From Polaribacter sp. ALD11 (GTDB lineage: Bacteria > Bacteroidota > Bacteroidia > Flavobacteriales > Flavobacteriaceae), in the NCBI RefSeq assembly GCF_002831685.1, contig NZ_CP025119.1:3000501-3064500 (forward strand): a DNA stretch of 64,000 nt. Reading direction: 5' to 3'. Each line of letters starts with the position of its first letter. Positions within the stretch are counted from its first letter, which is position 1. Under the pieces are notes generated by a model, which saw only the letters and a list, made by a program, of their open reading frames with translations, was not told where the DNA came from and did no database searches. This document shows, in pieces, positions 1 through 8,312 of the stretch. The translations under genes and the position numbers were made by a program.

Positions 1-14
1 ATAAATTCAGCTAA

Positions 15-971
15 ATGAAGATTACAGAACATATTAAAAAAGCAAACGGAAAATCGTTATTTTCATTTGAGATTATCCCACCTAAAAAAGGAAATAATAT
101 TCAAGATTTATATAATAATATAGATCCATTAATGGAATTTAATCCACCATTTATAGACGTAACAACTTCCAGAGAAGAGTATGTTTATATAGATAAAGGT
201 GAGGGTTTATTAGATCGAAAAATAACAAGAATGCGTCCTGGTACCTTAGGTATTTGTGCAGCAATTAAGCACAAGTACGACGTGGATACGGTACCTCATG
301 TTTTGTGTGGAGGTTTTACCAAGGAAGAAACCGAGTATCTTTTGGTAGACTGTCATTATTTAGGAATAAATAATGTAATGGCTTTGAGAGGAGATGCGAT
401 GAGTCATCAAAAATATTTTGAACCCAGTAAAAATGGAAATCATTTTGCAAAAGATTTGGTGACTCAAATTAAAGATTTAAATTGTGGTAAATACTTGCAT
501 GATGTTATAGAGGCTTCTAATAAAGCAGACTTCTGCATAGGAGTTGCTGGTTATCCTGAAAAACATTTAGAATCACCATCTTTACAAACAGATTTAAAAC
601 GTTTAAAAGAAAAGGTAGATGCTGGTGCCGATTATGTGGTTACACAAATGTTTTTTGACAATCAGAAATATTTTGAATTTGTAGCAGCAGCAAAAAATGC
701 AGGAATACATGTACCAATAATACCAGGAATTAAACCAATTGCTGTTAGACGCCATCTACAATTACTGCCTCAGGTTTTTAAAATTGATTTACCAGAAGCT
801 TTAATTACAGACATCGAAAGCTGTAAAACAAATAAAGAGGTTCGTCTAGTAGGAATTGAATGGGCAATTCAGCAATCTAAAGAGTTATTAGCTGCTGGAG
901 TACCTGTTTTACACTATTATTCTATGGGTAAAAGTGATAATATACAAGCAATAGCATCTGAGTTATTTTAA
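15..971 (+). CDS. metF: methylenetetrahydrofolate reductase (MetF)
   Basis: This is a cytosolic flavoenzyme of one-carbon metabolism that reduces 5,10-methylene-THF to 5-methyl-THF for methionine synthesis. At 318 residues it is the usual bacterial single-domain TIM-barrel length. Family landmarks are visible: SFEIIPPKKG at the N-terminus, with Glu19 matching the catalytic acid of E. coli MetF (Glu28), and NNVMALRGD around residue 120. The ATG at 15 directly follows a TAA at 12-14, so the gene is probably translationally coupled to an upstream gene of which only the last codons are in the window. In many Flavobacteriaceae that gene is metH, but it cannot be identified here. Family assignment is secure. 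Confidence 0.95.
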   Translation: MKITEHIKKANGKSLFSFEIIPPKKGNNIQDLYNNIDPLMEFNPPFIDVTTSREEYVYIDKGEGLLDRKITRMRPGTLGICAAIKHKYDVDTVPHVLCGGFTKEETEYLLVDCHYLGINNVMALRGDAMSHQKYFEPSKNGNHFAKDLVTQIKDLNCGKYLHDVIEASNKADFCIGVAGYPEKHLESPSLQTDLKRLKEKVDAGADYVVTQMFFDNQKYFEFVAAAKNAGIHVPIIPGIKPIAVRRHLQLLPQVFKIDLPEALITDIESCKTNKEVRLVGIEWAIQQSKELLAAGVPVLHYYSMGKSDNIQAIASELF

Positions 972-1027
972 AAGAAGACCAAAGGTTTAAGGAAACTATC
1001 TTCTTCCTAAAATAAAAAACAACAAAT

Positions 1028-1078
1028 AAGAATTCATTAAAAAAGAATTGATGTTCATCGCTTTTTTAATGAATTCTT
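1028..1078. repeat. long perfect hairpin between metF and trxA
   Basis: An 18 bp perfect inverted repeat occupies 1028-1045 and 1061-1078, with a 15 nt loop that itself contains GATG-TT-CATC. It lies between two same-strand genes. No T-tract follows the right arm, so it is not a textbook intrinsic terminator. It may still end metF transcripts, act as an RNA-stability element, or be a remnant of a small palindromic repeat. I saw no second copy in the window. Confidence 0.6.
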
Positions 1079-1157
1079 TGGTTGTAAGCATAAGTAGTAT
1101 TGATAGACAAATAAGAAAAAGTAATTTTTTTGAAAACTAGAAAGTAAATAAAATGAT

Positions 1158-1165
1158 TACTTTTG
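1158..1165 (+). promoter_or_regulatory. -7 element of trxA promoter
   Basis: TACTTTTG matches the Bacteroidota -7 consensus TAnnTTTG exactly and lies 40 nt upstream of the trxA ATG. The best upstream TTTG is about 25 nt away, longer than the ideal 19, so the -33 element is uncertain. Confidence 0.5.
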
Positions 1166-1204
1166 TAGTTCGAAACTAAAATAACAATTTTAAAAATATA
1201 AAAA

Positions 1205-1522
1205 ATGGCATTAGAAATTACAGACGCAAACTTTGAAGAATTAGTATTAAAATCTGACAAACCAGTATTAGTAGATTTTTGGGCAGCTTGGTGTGGACCA
1301 TGTAGAATGGTTGGGCCAATTGTTGATGAAATTCATGCTGAGTATGATGGTAAAGCTATTGTTGGTAAGGTTGATGTTGATGCTAACCAAGAATTTGCAG
1401 CAAAATACGGCGTAAGAAATATACCAACTGTTTTAATCTTTAAAAACGGAGAAGTTGTAGATAAGCAAGTAGGTGTTGCGCCTAAGAATGTATATACAGG
1501 TAAAATAGATGCTGCAATATAA
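1205..1522 (+). CDS. trxA: thioredoxin
   Basis: This is a cytosolic dithiol-disulfide oxidoreductase that reduces ribonucleotide reductase, peroxiredoxins and other targets. At 105 residues it has the full single-domain thioredoxin length. The active site WCGPC has its cysteines at 30 and 33 after VDFWAAW, and the cis-proline motif NIPTVLIF follows around residue 74. There is no signal peptide, in contrast to the secreted TlpA-like protein further along the window. It is a single-gene unit with its own -7 element and a strong terminator downstream. Secure call. Confidence 0.97.
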   Translation: MALEITDANFEELVLKSDKPVLVDFWAAWCGPCRMVGPIVDEIHAEYDGKAIVGKVDVDANQEFAAKYGVRNIPTVLIFKNGEVVDKQVGVAPKNVYTGKIDAAI

Positions 1523-1544
1523 TTAGTTGCATTCATGTTTTAAT

Positions 1545-1580
1545 AAAAAAAGGTTTGGCTAACGCCAAACCTTTTTTTAT
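1545..1580 (+). terminator. intrinsic terminator of trxA
   Basis: A perfect stem GGTTTGGC-TAAC-GCCAAACC is flanked by seven A and seven T. It lies 23 nt after the trxA stop and is a textbook rho-independent terminator. Confidence 0.9.
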
Positions 1581-1662
1581 TTTAGGTGTTTATACAACAC
1601 GTCTTTTAAACGGATAGAAACATTGTTTATTTGGTTATGTGTTTAATTTTAAATGAATTTCA

Positions 1663-4221
1663 ATGAGATTTTATATTTGTGTTTTGTGCGTGTTTTTTTT
1701 TATTTCTTGTAATAAACAAGAAAACAAACTAAAACTTGAAAATGGAATTTCCTTAGAATTGGCGAAATATAGAAAACAACAAATTTCTAATGTTTTCTAT
1801 CAGTTAGATTTTAAAATACCGAAAGAAAAAGCAACAGAAATTTCTTCTAAACTAGTCTTAGATTTTATCATAAACGATTTAAAAAACAATGTTTTTTTAG
1901 ACTTTAATGAAGAAGCTTCAAAAATAAAGTTAATAAAAGTAAATGGAGAAACATCAGAAATTAATCACCAAAAAGAACATCTAATTATTAATAAAAAATT
2001 ATTAAGTGTAGGAGAAAATTCTATAGAAATAATTTTTAATGCTGGTGAAAAGTCACTGAATAGAAACGAAGAGTTTTTGTATACTTTATTGGTGCCAGAT
2101 AGGGCAAGTACGTTGTTCCCTTGTTTCGATCAACCAGACATAAAAGCAAACTATAAATTAAGAATAACTGCGCCAAAAGATTGGAAGGTATTGTGTGGTG
2201 CTTTTGAAGAAAATACGATAGAGGTTGATGGTTTTACGAAACATATTTTTGCAACTTCAGACTTAATGAGCACATACTTATTTTCTTTTGTTGCTGGTAA
2301 GTTTACTGAAGAAACGAAGAACCCAGGAGCTTTTGATATGCGCTTTTTGTATAGAGAAAATAATAAAGAAAAGATTGATGAAAGTGTAGATGAGGTGTTT
2401 AAAATTCATCAAAATTCTTTAGACTTTTTAGAAGCGTATACACAAGTAAAATTTCCGTTTCAAAAAATGGATTTTGCAGCAATTCCGCCTTTTCAATACG
2501 GAGGAATGGAGCACGTTGGTGCAATTCAATACAGGCAATCTTCTTTGTTTTTAGATAAAAATGCCACCCAAAATAGAAAATTGAGCAGAGCAAAATTAAT
2601 TGCACACGAAACTTCGCACATGTGGTTTGGCGACTTGGTTACCATGAAATGGTTTAATGATGTTTGGATGAAGGAAGTATTTGCTAATTTTATGGCAGAT
2701 AAAATTATGAATCCTGTTTTTCCTGAAGTAAACCATGACTTAAATTTTATGATGTCGCATTACCCAAGTGCGTATTCTGAGGATAGAACAAAAGGTACAA
2801 ATGCCATTCGTCAATATTTAGGAAATCTAAAAAATGCAGGTTCTTTATACGGAAGAATTATTTATAATAAAGCGCCAATTATGATGCGTCAGTTAGAATA
2901 TTTATTAGGTGAAGAAGCTTTTCAACAAGGCATTCAAGAATATATAAAAACGTACGCAAACTCAAATGCAGATTGGAATGAATTGGTTTCAATTCTAGAT
3001 AAAAAATCAGAAGGAAATATTAAAAACTGGTCTAATGTTTGGGTGAATTCTTCTGGGAGACCCATTTTTACAGAAGAAATTGAATTGAATGAAAAAGGGA
3101 ATGTGACGAAATTTATCATTCATCAAAATGCAGAAGACAGTTCTGATAAAGTTTGGACACAATCTTTTAAAATTCAATTAAAGGATGCAAGAGGATATGT
3201 TAAAAACATCAATATTAGAAATATGGGGAAATCTTTTGACATAACTTCTGCAACAAAAGATTTTAAACCAGGACAAGTTTTATACAACACAAACGGATTT
3301 GGTTATGGCGTTTTTCCTATTTATAAAAAAGAATTAAATTCTTATAAGGATATTAACGACGAGGTTTCTAGAGGATATCAATTTATAAACTTGTATGAAA
3401 ATATGCTAAACGGAGAAGTAACGCCTTTAGAAACATATGAAGTGTATTTAGAAGCGATTAAGGTTGAAAAAAATGAGTTGATTACAAATTATTTGTCTGG
3501 GAGAATTCAGAATATATTTTGGACTTTCTTAACGGAAACACAGCAAAAAAACATTCAAAATAAAACAGAAAAGGATGTTTTTAATTTGTTGAAAAATGAG
3601 TTTCCTACAAACATTAAAAAAACGTTGTTTGGCTTGTATCAATCAATTGCATTTTCAAAAGAAGGGAAAGAAAATTTATATCAAATTTGGAAACAAAATA
3701 AAAAAATTAAGAAGCTATTTTTAAATGAAAATGATTTTACTTCTTTGGCAATGAAATTGGTTGTTTTTAAGCATCCGAAAGAAGTTGAAATCATAACCGA
3801 ACAACAAACCAGAATAGCTAACAAAGATAGATTAGATCGTTTTAATTGGTTGTTACCTTCACTTTCTAATGATGAAAGTGTTAGGAATGAATTTATGAAA
3901 TCTCTTTTACATAAAGAGAATAGAGAGAAAGAATCTTGGGTTCAGGCAGCTTTAAGTAATATACATCATCCGTTGAGACAAGAAACAGCAACAAAATATT
4001 TAAAATCTGTTTTAGAAAAGTTAGAAGAAGTACAATTAACAGGAGATATTTTTTTCCCTAAAGGATGGTTGGCAAGTTCTATTGGATTGTATTCTTCAAA
4101 AGAAGCAGATGATATTTTGAATAAGTTTTTAGATGACAATCCCGATTACAATCCTATTTTGCTAAAAAAGTTATTGCAGACAACAGATAATTTAACAAGA
4201 GCTCAAAAAATTAAAAAATAG
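1663..4221 (+). CDS. M1 family metallopeptidase (lipoprotein aminopeptidase)
   Basis: This is a zinc aminopeptidase of the gluzincin M1 family, probably anchored in the outer membrane or periplasm. The N-terminus is a lipoprotein signal with lipobox FISC (Cys16). The zinc site HETSH is at 315-319 with the third ligand Glu at 338, the canonical HEXXH-18-E spacing. The exopeptidase motif reads GGMEH (280-284) instead of the classical GxMEN, so the Asn is a His. Length (852 residues) fits N-terminal beta, catalytic, and C-terminal helical domains. The stop is 1 nt before the next ATG, indicating an operon with the DUF58 gene. It probably supplies amino acids from peptides; the substrate is not readable. 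Confidence 0.9.
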   Translation: MRFYICVLCVFFFISCNKQENKLKLENGISLELAKYRKQQISNVFYQLDFKIPKEKATEISSKLVLDFIINDLKNNVFLDFNEEASKIKLIKVNGETSEINHQKEHLIINKKLLSVGENSIEIIFNAGEKSLNRNEEFLYTLLVPDRASTLFPCFDQPDIKANYKLRITAPKDWKVLCGAFEENTIEVDGFTKHIFATSDLMSTYLFSFVAGKFTEETKNPGAFDMRFLYRENNKEKIDESVDEVFKIHQNSLDFLEAYTQVKFPFQKMDFAAIPPFQYGGMEHVGAIQYRQSSLFLDKNATQNRKLSRAKLIAHETSHMWFGDLVTMKWFNDVWMKEVFANFMADKIMNPVFPEVNHDLNFMMSHYPSAYSEDRTKGTNAIRQYLGNLKNAGSLYGRIIYNKAPIMMRQLEYLLGEEAFQQGIQEYIKTYANSNADWNELVSILDKKSEGNIKNWSNVWVNSSGRPIFTEEIELNEKGNVTKFIIHQNAEDSSDKVWTQSFKIQLKDARGYVKNINIRNMGKSFDITSATKDFKPGQVLYNTNGFGYGVFPIYKKELNSYKDINDEVSRGYQFINLYENMLNGEVTPLETYEVYLEAIKVEKNELITNYLSGRIQNIFWTFLTETQQKNIQNKTEKDVFNLLKNEFPTNIKKTLFGLYQSIAFSKEGKENLYQIWKQNKKIKKLFLNENDFTSLAMKLVVFKHPKEVEIITEQQTRIANKDRLDRFNWLLPSLSNDESVRNEFMKSLLHKENREKESWVQAALSNIHHPLRQETATKYLKSVLEKLEEVQLTGDIFFPKGWLASSIGLYSSKEADDILNKFLDDNPDYNPILLKKLLQTTDNLTRAQKIKK

Positions 4222-4222
4222 C

Positions 4223-5143
4223 ATGAATGTATCTGAAGTAAAATCATCAGAAATTAAAAACCTAGATATTCTTGCAAAACAAGTAGTAGAGGGTTTTATC
4301 ACGGGAATGCATAAAAGTCCGTTTCATGGATTTTCAGTAGAGTTTTCTGAACATAAACTGTATAATAAAGGCGAAAGTACACGTCATATAGATTGGAAAT
4401 TATTTGCAAAGACAGAGAAATTATACACTAAAAAGTATGAAGAGGAAACAAATTTGCGCTGTCATATTATTATAGATAATTCTGCATCGATGCATTATCC
4501 TATTGTGAAAAAACAGACTTTAGACAACTTGAATAAAGTTGGTTTTTCTGCTATTGCAGCAGCATCTTTAATGGAGATTTTAAAAAGACAGAGAGATGCA
4601 GTTGGTTTAAGTATTTATTCTGATACGTATGAATATTACGCACCAGAGAAAGGAAGTGAGCGTCATAGAAAGATGTTATTGCATCAATTAGAGCAGGTAA
4701 TGGTATCGGAATCGAAAGCAGCTACAGATACTTATAAGTATTTGCATGAAATTGCAGAAAAAATACACAGACGCTCTTTAATTTTTGTTTTTACAGACAT
4801 GTTTCAACCAAATAAAGAAAATGATTCTCTTTTTGAAGCTTTAAAACATCTCAAATTTAACAAACACGAGGTTGTTTTGTTTCATACATATGATGGGAAA
4901 ACAGAATTTAACTTCAATTTTGATAATTCTCCAAAAAAGTTTGTGGATGTTGAAACTGGAGAAGAGATTAATATTTATGCAGAAAATGTACGAGAAAAAT
5001 ACAAGGAAATAGTTGGTGATTATTTTAAAGAATTGAAAAGTAAATGTTTACAGTATAAAATTGATTATGTTCCTGTAGATATACATAAAGGATATAACGA
5101 GATTCTGACTGCCTTTTTAATTAGTAGAAAAAAAAATAAATAA
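4223..5143 (+). CDS. DUF58 / vWA-like protein
   Basis: This is a DUF58-family protein of 306 residues with no signal peptide or clear membrane segment. The family signature is present in YNKGESTRHIDWKLFAKT around residues 47-64, followed by a von Willebrand A fold with the MIDAS-type DNSAS (85-89) for metal binding. In Bacteroidota, relatives usually sit beside MoxR ATPases and BatA/BatB and are thought to act in envelope stress or complex assembly. Here there is no MoxR neighbour. The gene instead follows the M1 peptidase by 1 nt, suggesting translational coupling. Precise function is unknown. Confidence 0.88.
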   Translation: MNVSEVKSSEIKNLDILAKQVVEGFITGMHKSPFHGFSVEFSEHKLYNKGESTRHIDWKLFAKTEKLYTKKYEEETNLRCHIIIDNSASMHYPIVKKQTLDNLNKVGFSAIAAASLMEILKRQRDAVGLSIYSDTYEYYAPEKGSERHRKMLLHQLEQVMVSESKAATDTYKYLHEIAEKIHRRSLIFVFTDMFQPNKENDSLFEALKHLKFNKHEVVLFHTYDGKTEFNFNFDNSPKKFVDVETGEEINIYAENVREKYKEIVGDYFKELKSKCLQYKIDYVPVDIHKGYNEILTAFLISRKKNK

Positions 5144-5159
5144 TTTTCTTCATTTTATG

Positions 5160-5190
5160 TTTGCATATTTAAAAATAGATGTTATATTTG
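5160..5190 (+). promoter_or_regulatory. promoter of first tRNA-Asp
   Basis: TTTG at 5160-5163 and TATATTTG at 5183-5190 are separated by 19 nt, a full match to the Bacteroidota housekeeping promoter. The tRNA begins 18 nt after the -7 element. Confidence 0.8.
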
Positions 5191-5207
5191 CAACCGCTTA
5201 AAGCAAC

Positions 5208-5281
5208 GGTCTGGTAGTTCAGTTGGTTAGAATACCTGCCTGTCACGCAGGGGGTCGCGGGTTCGAGTCCCGTCCAGACCG
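5208..5281 (+). tRNA. tRNA-Asp (GTC), copy 1
   Basis: This is a 74 nt cloverleaf. Acceptor arms GGTCTGG and CCAGACC pair fully with discriminator G. The anticodon loop CTGTCAC carries GTC on the stem CCTGC/GCAGG. The T-arm is GCGGGTTCGAGTCCCGT. CCA is not encoded. Confidence 0.97.
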
Positions 5282-5283
5282 CG

Positions 5284-5316
5284 AAAGCACTTCATTTATG
5301 AGGTGCTTTTTTTTTG
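5284..5316 (+). terminator. terminator of tRNA-Asp copy 1
   Basis: AAAGCACTTCAT pairs with ATGAGGTGCTTT (one G-T wobble) and is followed by a T run. It starts 3 nt after the tRNA. Confidence 0.85.
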
Positions 5317-5424
5317 TTGTAAACTTTTTTTTATTGGAGTTATAAAAAGTAAAAGTTAAAGTGCTAAGCCTGTGTTCTTTTAGCGTTAAGTCTTAAAATT
5401 ATAGAATCTAAAGAGTAATAACGC

Positions 5425-5455
5425 TATGTTTTTAATAAAATTGGTGTTATATTTG
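5425..5455 (+). promoter_or_regulatory. promoter of second tRNA-Asp
   Basis: The -7 element TATATTTG is at 5448-5455. A weaker -33 (TATG, 5425-5428) lies at the same 19 nt spacing as in copy 1. The sequence from the -7 element to the tRNA differs from copy 1 by one base. Confidence 0.7.
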
Positions 5456-5472
5456 CAGCCGCTTAAAGCAAC

Positions 5473-5546
5473 GGTCTGGTAGTTCAGTTGGTTAGAATAC
5501 CTGCCTGTCACGCAGGGGGTCGCGGGTTCGAGTCCCGTCCAGACCG
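5473..5546 (+). tRNA. tRNA-Asp (GTC), copy 2
   Basis: This is identical over all 74 nt to the tRNA-Asp 265 bp upstream, with the same GTC anticodon and no encoded CCA. It has its own promoter and terminator, so the pair is a tandem duplication of a whole transcription unit rather than a polycistronic tRNA operon. Confidence 0.97.
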
Positions 5547-5548
5547 CT

Positions 5549-5578
5549 AAAAACATCTCATTTATGAGATGTTTTTTT
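5549..5578 (+). terminator. terminator of tRNA-Asp copy 2
   Basis: AAAACATCTCAT pairs with ATGAGATGTTTT and is followed by T residues. It starts 2 nt after the tRNA. The sequence differs from the copy 1 terminator but keeps its architecture. Confidence 0.85.
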
Positions 5579-5677
5579 GGTTTATAGTTTTTTTAATTTG
5601 GCTAATATTTTTTTATCAATTAATAGCGTTATTTAAAGTGATATTGTCTCTTTTCTTAAGTTTTTAAAATAGAAGAA

Positions 5678-6220
5678 CTACAGAGGCTTATTATAATATT
5701 CAGAAGTACAATAGCCTAAAAGCGCATAGTATCTAACTTTAGTAAGAAAAGTGTAGTTTAAATATTCTGGTTGAAGTTTTTTATCAATTAAAGAGAACTC
5801 TTGTGCTAATAGATTAAAAATAGCTTCTTCTTTTTGTTTAGAAATAGAAAAATAATTTTTTACGATTTTTTCAATATCTTTTTTGTTCGCTTCCGATGTT
5901 TCTTTTTTAAATGAATTTTGATAGTTTTTTTCAAATTCTAGATATCCTAAATTAAATAATTCTTGATTCTCTTTAGAAACTGTATGATGGAACATTTTAT
6001 CAATAAACAACGTGTAGTTTATTTTATCTTTAAAATTAGGAATAGGTAAAATAACATTCATTAATTGGTGAACAATATATTGTTGCTTTTGATTTAAAAA
6101 TAAATAATTTTCATCAACCTTTTCATTAGTACAAGAAGTTAAAATACTTAGTACAGATGGCGTAATTGCAATACCACCAATAGCAAGAGAAATGTTTTTT
6201 AGAGCTTTCCTTCTGTCCAT
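5678..6220 (-). CDS. gluconate 2-dehydrogenase subunit 3-like protein
   Basis: This is the small subunit accompanying GMC-type flavoprotein dehydrogenases (gluconate 2-dehydrogenase subunit 3 family). I place the start at the ATG at 6220, because MDRRKALKNISL then forms a twin-arginine-like signal ending in lipobox LTSC (Cys30). A longer reading to 6328 only adds residues overlapping the upstream gene. The start is 2 nt after the stop of the GMC gene, so the two are coupled. The family's C-terminal FLTKVRxxxLLGYxTSE block is present, but the protein ends soon afterwards (180 residues), shorter than is usual. By family analogy the Tat signal of this subunit would carry the signal-less flavoprotein across the inner membrane. 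Confidence 0.8.
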   Translation of the reverse strand: MDRRKALKNISLAIGGIAITPSVLSILTSCTNEKVDENYLFLNQKQQYIVHQLMNVILPIPNFKDKINYTLFIDKMFHHTVSKENQELFNLGYLEFEKNYQNSFKKETSEANKKDIEKIVKNYFSISKQKEEAIFNLLAQEFSLIDKKLQPEYLNYTFLTKVRYYALLGYCTSEYYNKPL

Positions 6221-6222
6221 AA

Positions 6223-7920
6223 CTATGTGTTTTGTTTTTTCAACATTTTTATAGCATGATGCGCGGCTCTTGCGGTTAAAGCCATGTATGTTAAAGAAGG
6301 ATTTTGATTGCCAGAAGAAGTCATGCAAGCCCCATCTGTTACATATACGTTTGGTACATTATGAATTTGATTGTTCTTATTTAAAACAGCGGTTTTTGAA
6401 TCATGTCCCATTCTTGCAGTTCCCATTTCATGAATTGCATGTCCTGGCACAAATGAATCTTCAAACCCTTTTACATCGGTAAAACCAGTTTTTGTTAACA
6501 TTGCTATTGCTTCCGCTTTCATGTCTGCTCTCATTAATTTTTCATTTTCCTTAAACTCACAATCAAAAGTAATCGTAGGAAGCCCCCATTCATCTTTCTT
6601 GTTGTAATCTAACTCCATTTTATTTTCGTGATACGGTAAACATTCTCCAAAACCGGTAATGCCAATTCGCCAAGGACCTTGTTGCTTTAGTTTTTCTTTT
6701 AAATCTAAACCAAAACTAAGTTCTTTAATATTGTGTTGCCAATCTTTTCTGCTGGCAGATCCTTGAAAAGAGTATCCTCTTGTATATTTTTTTTCTGATT
6801 TTTTATCGCCTAAATTCTGAAAACGGACGATATGAAAACTAGTAGGTCTGTTATTTTCAAAATTGATGTCTTTAAAACCATTGTAAATTGCCGAAGCGCC
6901 AACTCTAAAATGATGATCCATTAAATTATGACCTAATTCACCAGAATCATTCCCTAATCCGTTAGGAAAACGACCTGATTTAGATTGCATTAAAATACTT
7001 GTGGATGCAATTGTAGAAGCACAACAGAAAATTATTTTTGCATAAAAAATTTGTTTCTCTTTCGTTATGGTATCAATAATTTTAACTCCGGTTGCTTGCT
7101 TTTTAGCGTCATCGTATATAATTTCATAAGCAATGGAATTTGGTCTTAATGTCATATTCCCTGTTTCATTAGCCGCTGGTAATGTAGAGGCGTTGCTGCT
7201 AAAATAGCCGCCTAAAGGACAACCTCTCATGCACTTATTTCTATGTACGCAAGTATGTCTGTTTTTATAAATATTTTTGCCAGTAATATTGGCAAATCTT
7301 CCCATGGTTAAATACCTATTCTCGTAAATTTCACCAATTTTATTTTTAAATTCTTTTTCCACACAATTCAGCAGCATTGGCGGCGTAAAGTGACCATCTG
7401 GTAATTGTGGTAAGTTTAAAGACTCTCCGCTTACACCAATAAATTTTTCTACATGTGTGTACCATGGTTCGATGTCTTTATATCGAATAGGCCAATCTAC
7501 TGCGATGTTTTCTTTTTTATTTGCGGTAAAATCTAAATCGCTTAATCGTAATGTTTGTCTTCCCCAAGTTAGAGAGCGTCCACCAACGTGATAGCCTCGA
7601 ACCCAATCGAATCTTTTGGTTTCGTTATACGGATGTTTTAAATCGTTTACAAACCAATGTTTGTAGGCTTGGTTCGTAACAAAACCTGTTCTAGACTGTT
7701 TACCTTGTTTTTTAAAATCTTCATTAGAAGGTTTGCCTCTAAATTCTAATTCCCAAGTTTCTTTATTGGCAGTTTTATAATCTTTTATATGTTCTATATT
7801 TCTTCCTCTTTCTAAGACCAAGGTTTTTAAACCTGCTTCACAAAGTTCTTTTGCTGCCCATCCACCAGAAATGCCGGTTCCTATTACAATCGCATCAAAA
7901 CTATCTTTATTGTTACTCAT
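6223..7920 (-). CDS. GMC family oxidoreductase (FAD sugar/polyol dehydrogenase-like)
   Basis: This is a glucose-methanol-choline family flavoprotein of 565 residues. The FAD-binding Rossmann motif GTGISG is at residues 14-19, followed by the ERG turn. A Cys cluster (CVHRNKCMRGC, around residue 228) is typical of the gluconate-dehydrogenase-like branch. The C-terminal GHAIHEMGTARMG and NPSLTYMALTARAA blocks carry the active-site His region. It has no signal peptide and is followed after 2 nt by a subunit-3 gene with a Tat-like signal, so co-export is likely. The substrate is unknown; a sugar, polyol or sugar acid is expected. No cytochrome c subunit gene is next to it. Confidence 0.87.
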   Translation of the reverse strand: MSNNKDSFDAIVIGTGISGGWAAKELCEAGLKTLVLERGRNIEHIKDYKTANKETWELEFRGKPSNEDFKKQGKQSRTGFVTNQAYKHWFVNDLKHPYNETKRFDWVRGYHVGGRSLTWGRQTLRLSDLDFTANKKENIAVDWPIRYKDIEPWYTHVEKFIGVSGESLNLPQLPDGHFTPPMLLNCVEKEFKNKIGEIYENRYLTMGRFANITGKNIYKNRHTCVHRNKCMRGCPLGGYFSSNASTLPAANETGNMTLRPNSIAYEIIYDDAKKQATGVKIIDTITKEKQIFYAKIIFCCASTIASTSILMQSKSGRFPNGLGNDSGELGHNLMDHHFRVGASAIYNGFKDINFENNRPTSFHIVRFQNLGDKKSEKKYTRGYSFQGSASRKDWQHNIKELSFGLDLKEKLKQQGPWRIGITGFGECLPYHENKMELDYNKKDEWGLPTITFDCEFKENEKLMRADMKAEAIAMLTKTGFTDVKGFEDSFVPGHAIHEMGTARMGHDSKTAVLNKNNQIHNVPNVYVTDGACMTSSGNQNPSLTYMALTARAAHHAIKMLKKQNT

Positions 7921-8312
7921 ATTCTTACTTTGTTTTTAAGCTAAAGTTTGGCTACTTCATTTTATGCACTTAAATAGGCTCTTTTTTTATCCCTAGAAAT
8001 AAAAAAAACATCATTAAAAATTGTAATTTGCTTTTGCAACAAACTTAAATAATTGATCAATTATAATTTCTGTTTCTTGGTCTAAGATGATTCGAATATC
8101 ATTCGCTTTAGAACCATTGAACAAGCATAAAATAGTTTTTCCTTTTTCGTAAAGGAAGCTGTAATTTAATACAGCGTCAAAGATAAGTAGTCGAAGAGGG
8201 TACAATTCCGTCAGAATAGTGGAATAATTCGTTTTTTAGTTATTTATACATTTTTTTTCTTTAGAATTGCTATGGAAACAATAAATGCAATAATTTATAC
8301 AGCAGATAGCAT
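7921..8312. other. 392 bp intergenic region upstream of the GH2 gene
   Basis: No intact gene is present. On the minus strand 8014-8205 reads open for 63 codons with protein-like codon use (NYSFLYEKGKTILCLFNG, then ILDQETEIIIDQLF) but only from a TTG and with no internal ATG. It may be the tail of a decayed gene. The segment nearest the GH2 start (8220-8312) is AT-rich with no clear TAnnTTTG element. Confidence 0.4.
8014..8205 (-). pseudogene. possible gene remnant
   Basis: An open minus-strand stretch of 63 codons lacks any ATG; its only candidate start is TTG. The translation has ordinary soluble-protein composition, with an acidic C-terminal helix-like segment. I do not recognise the family. 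It could be a degraded C-terminus of a lost gene or a chance open frame. Confidence 0.2.

Noticed and set aside
1..14. End of an upstream metH gene
   Set aside because: Only a TAA directly before metF is present; four codons cannot identify a gene.
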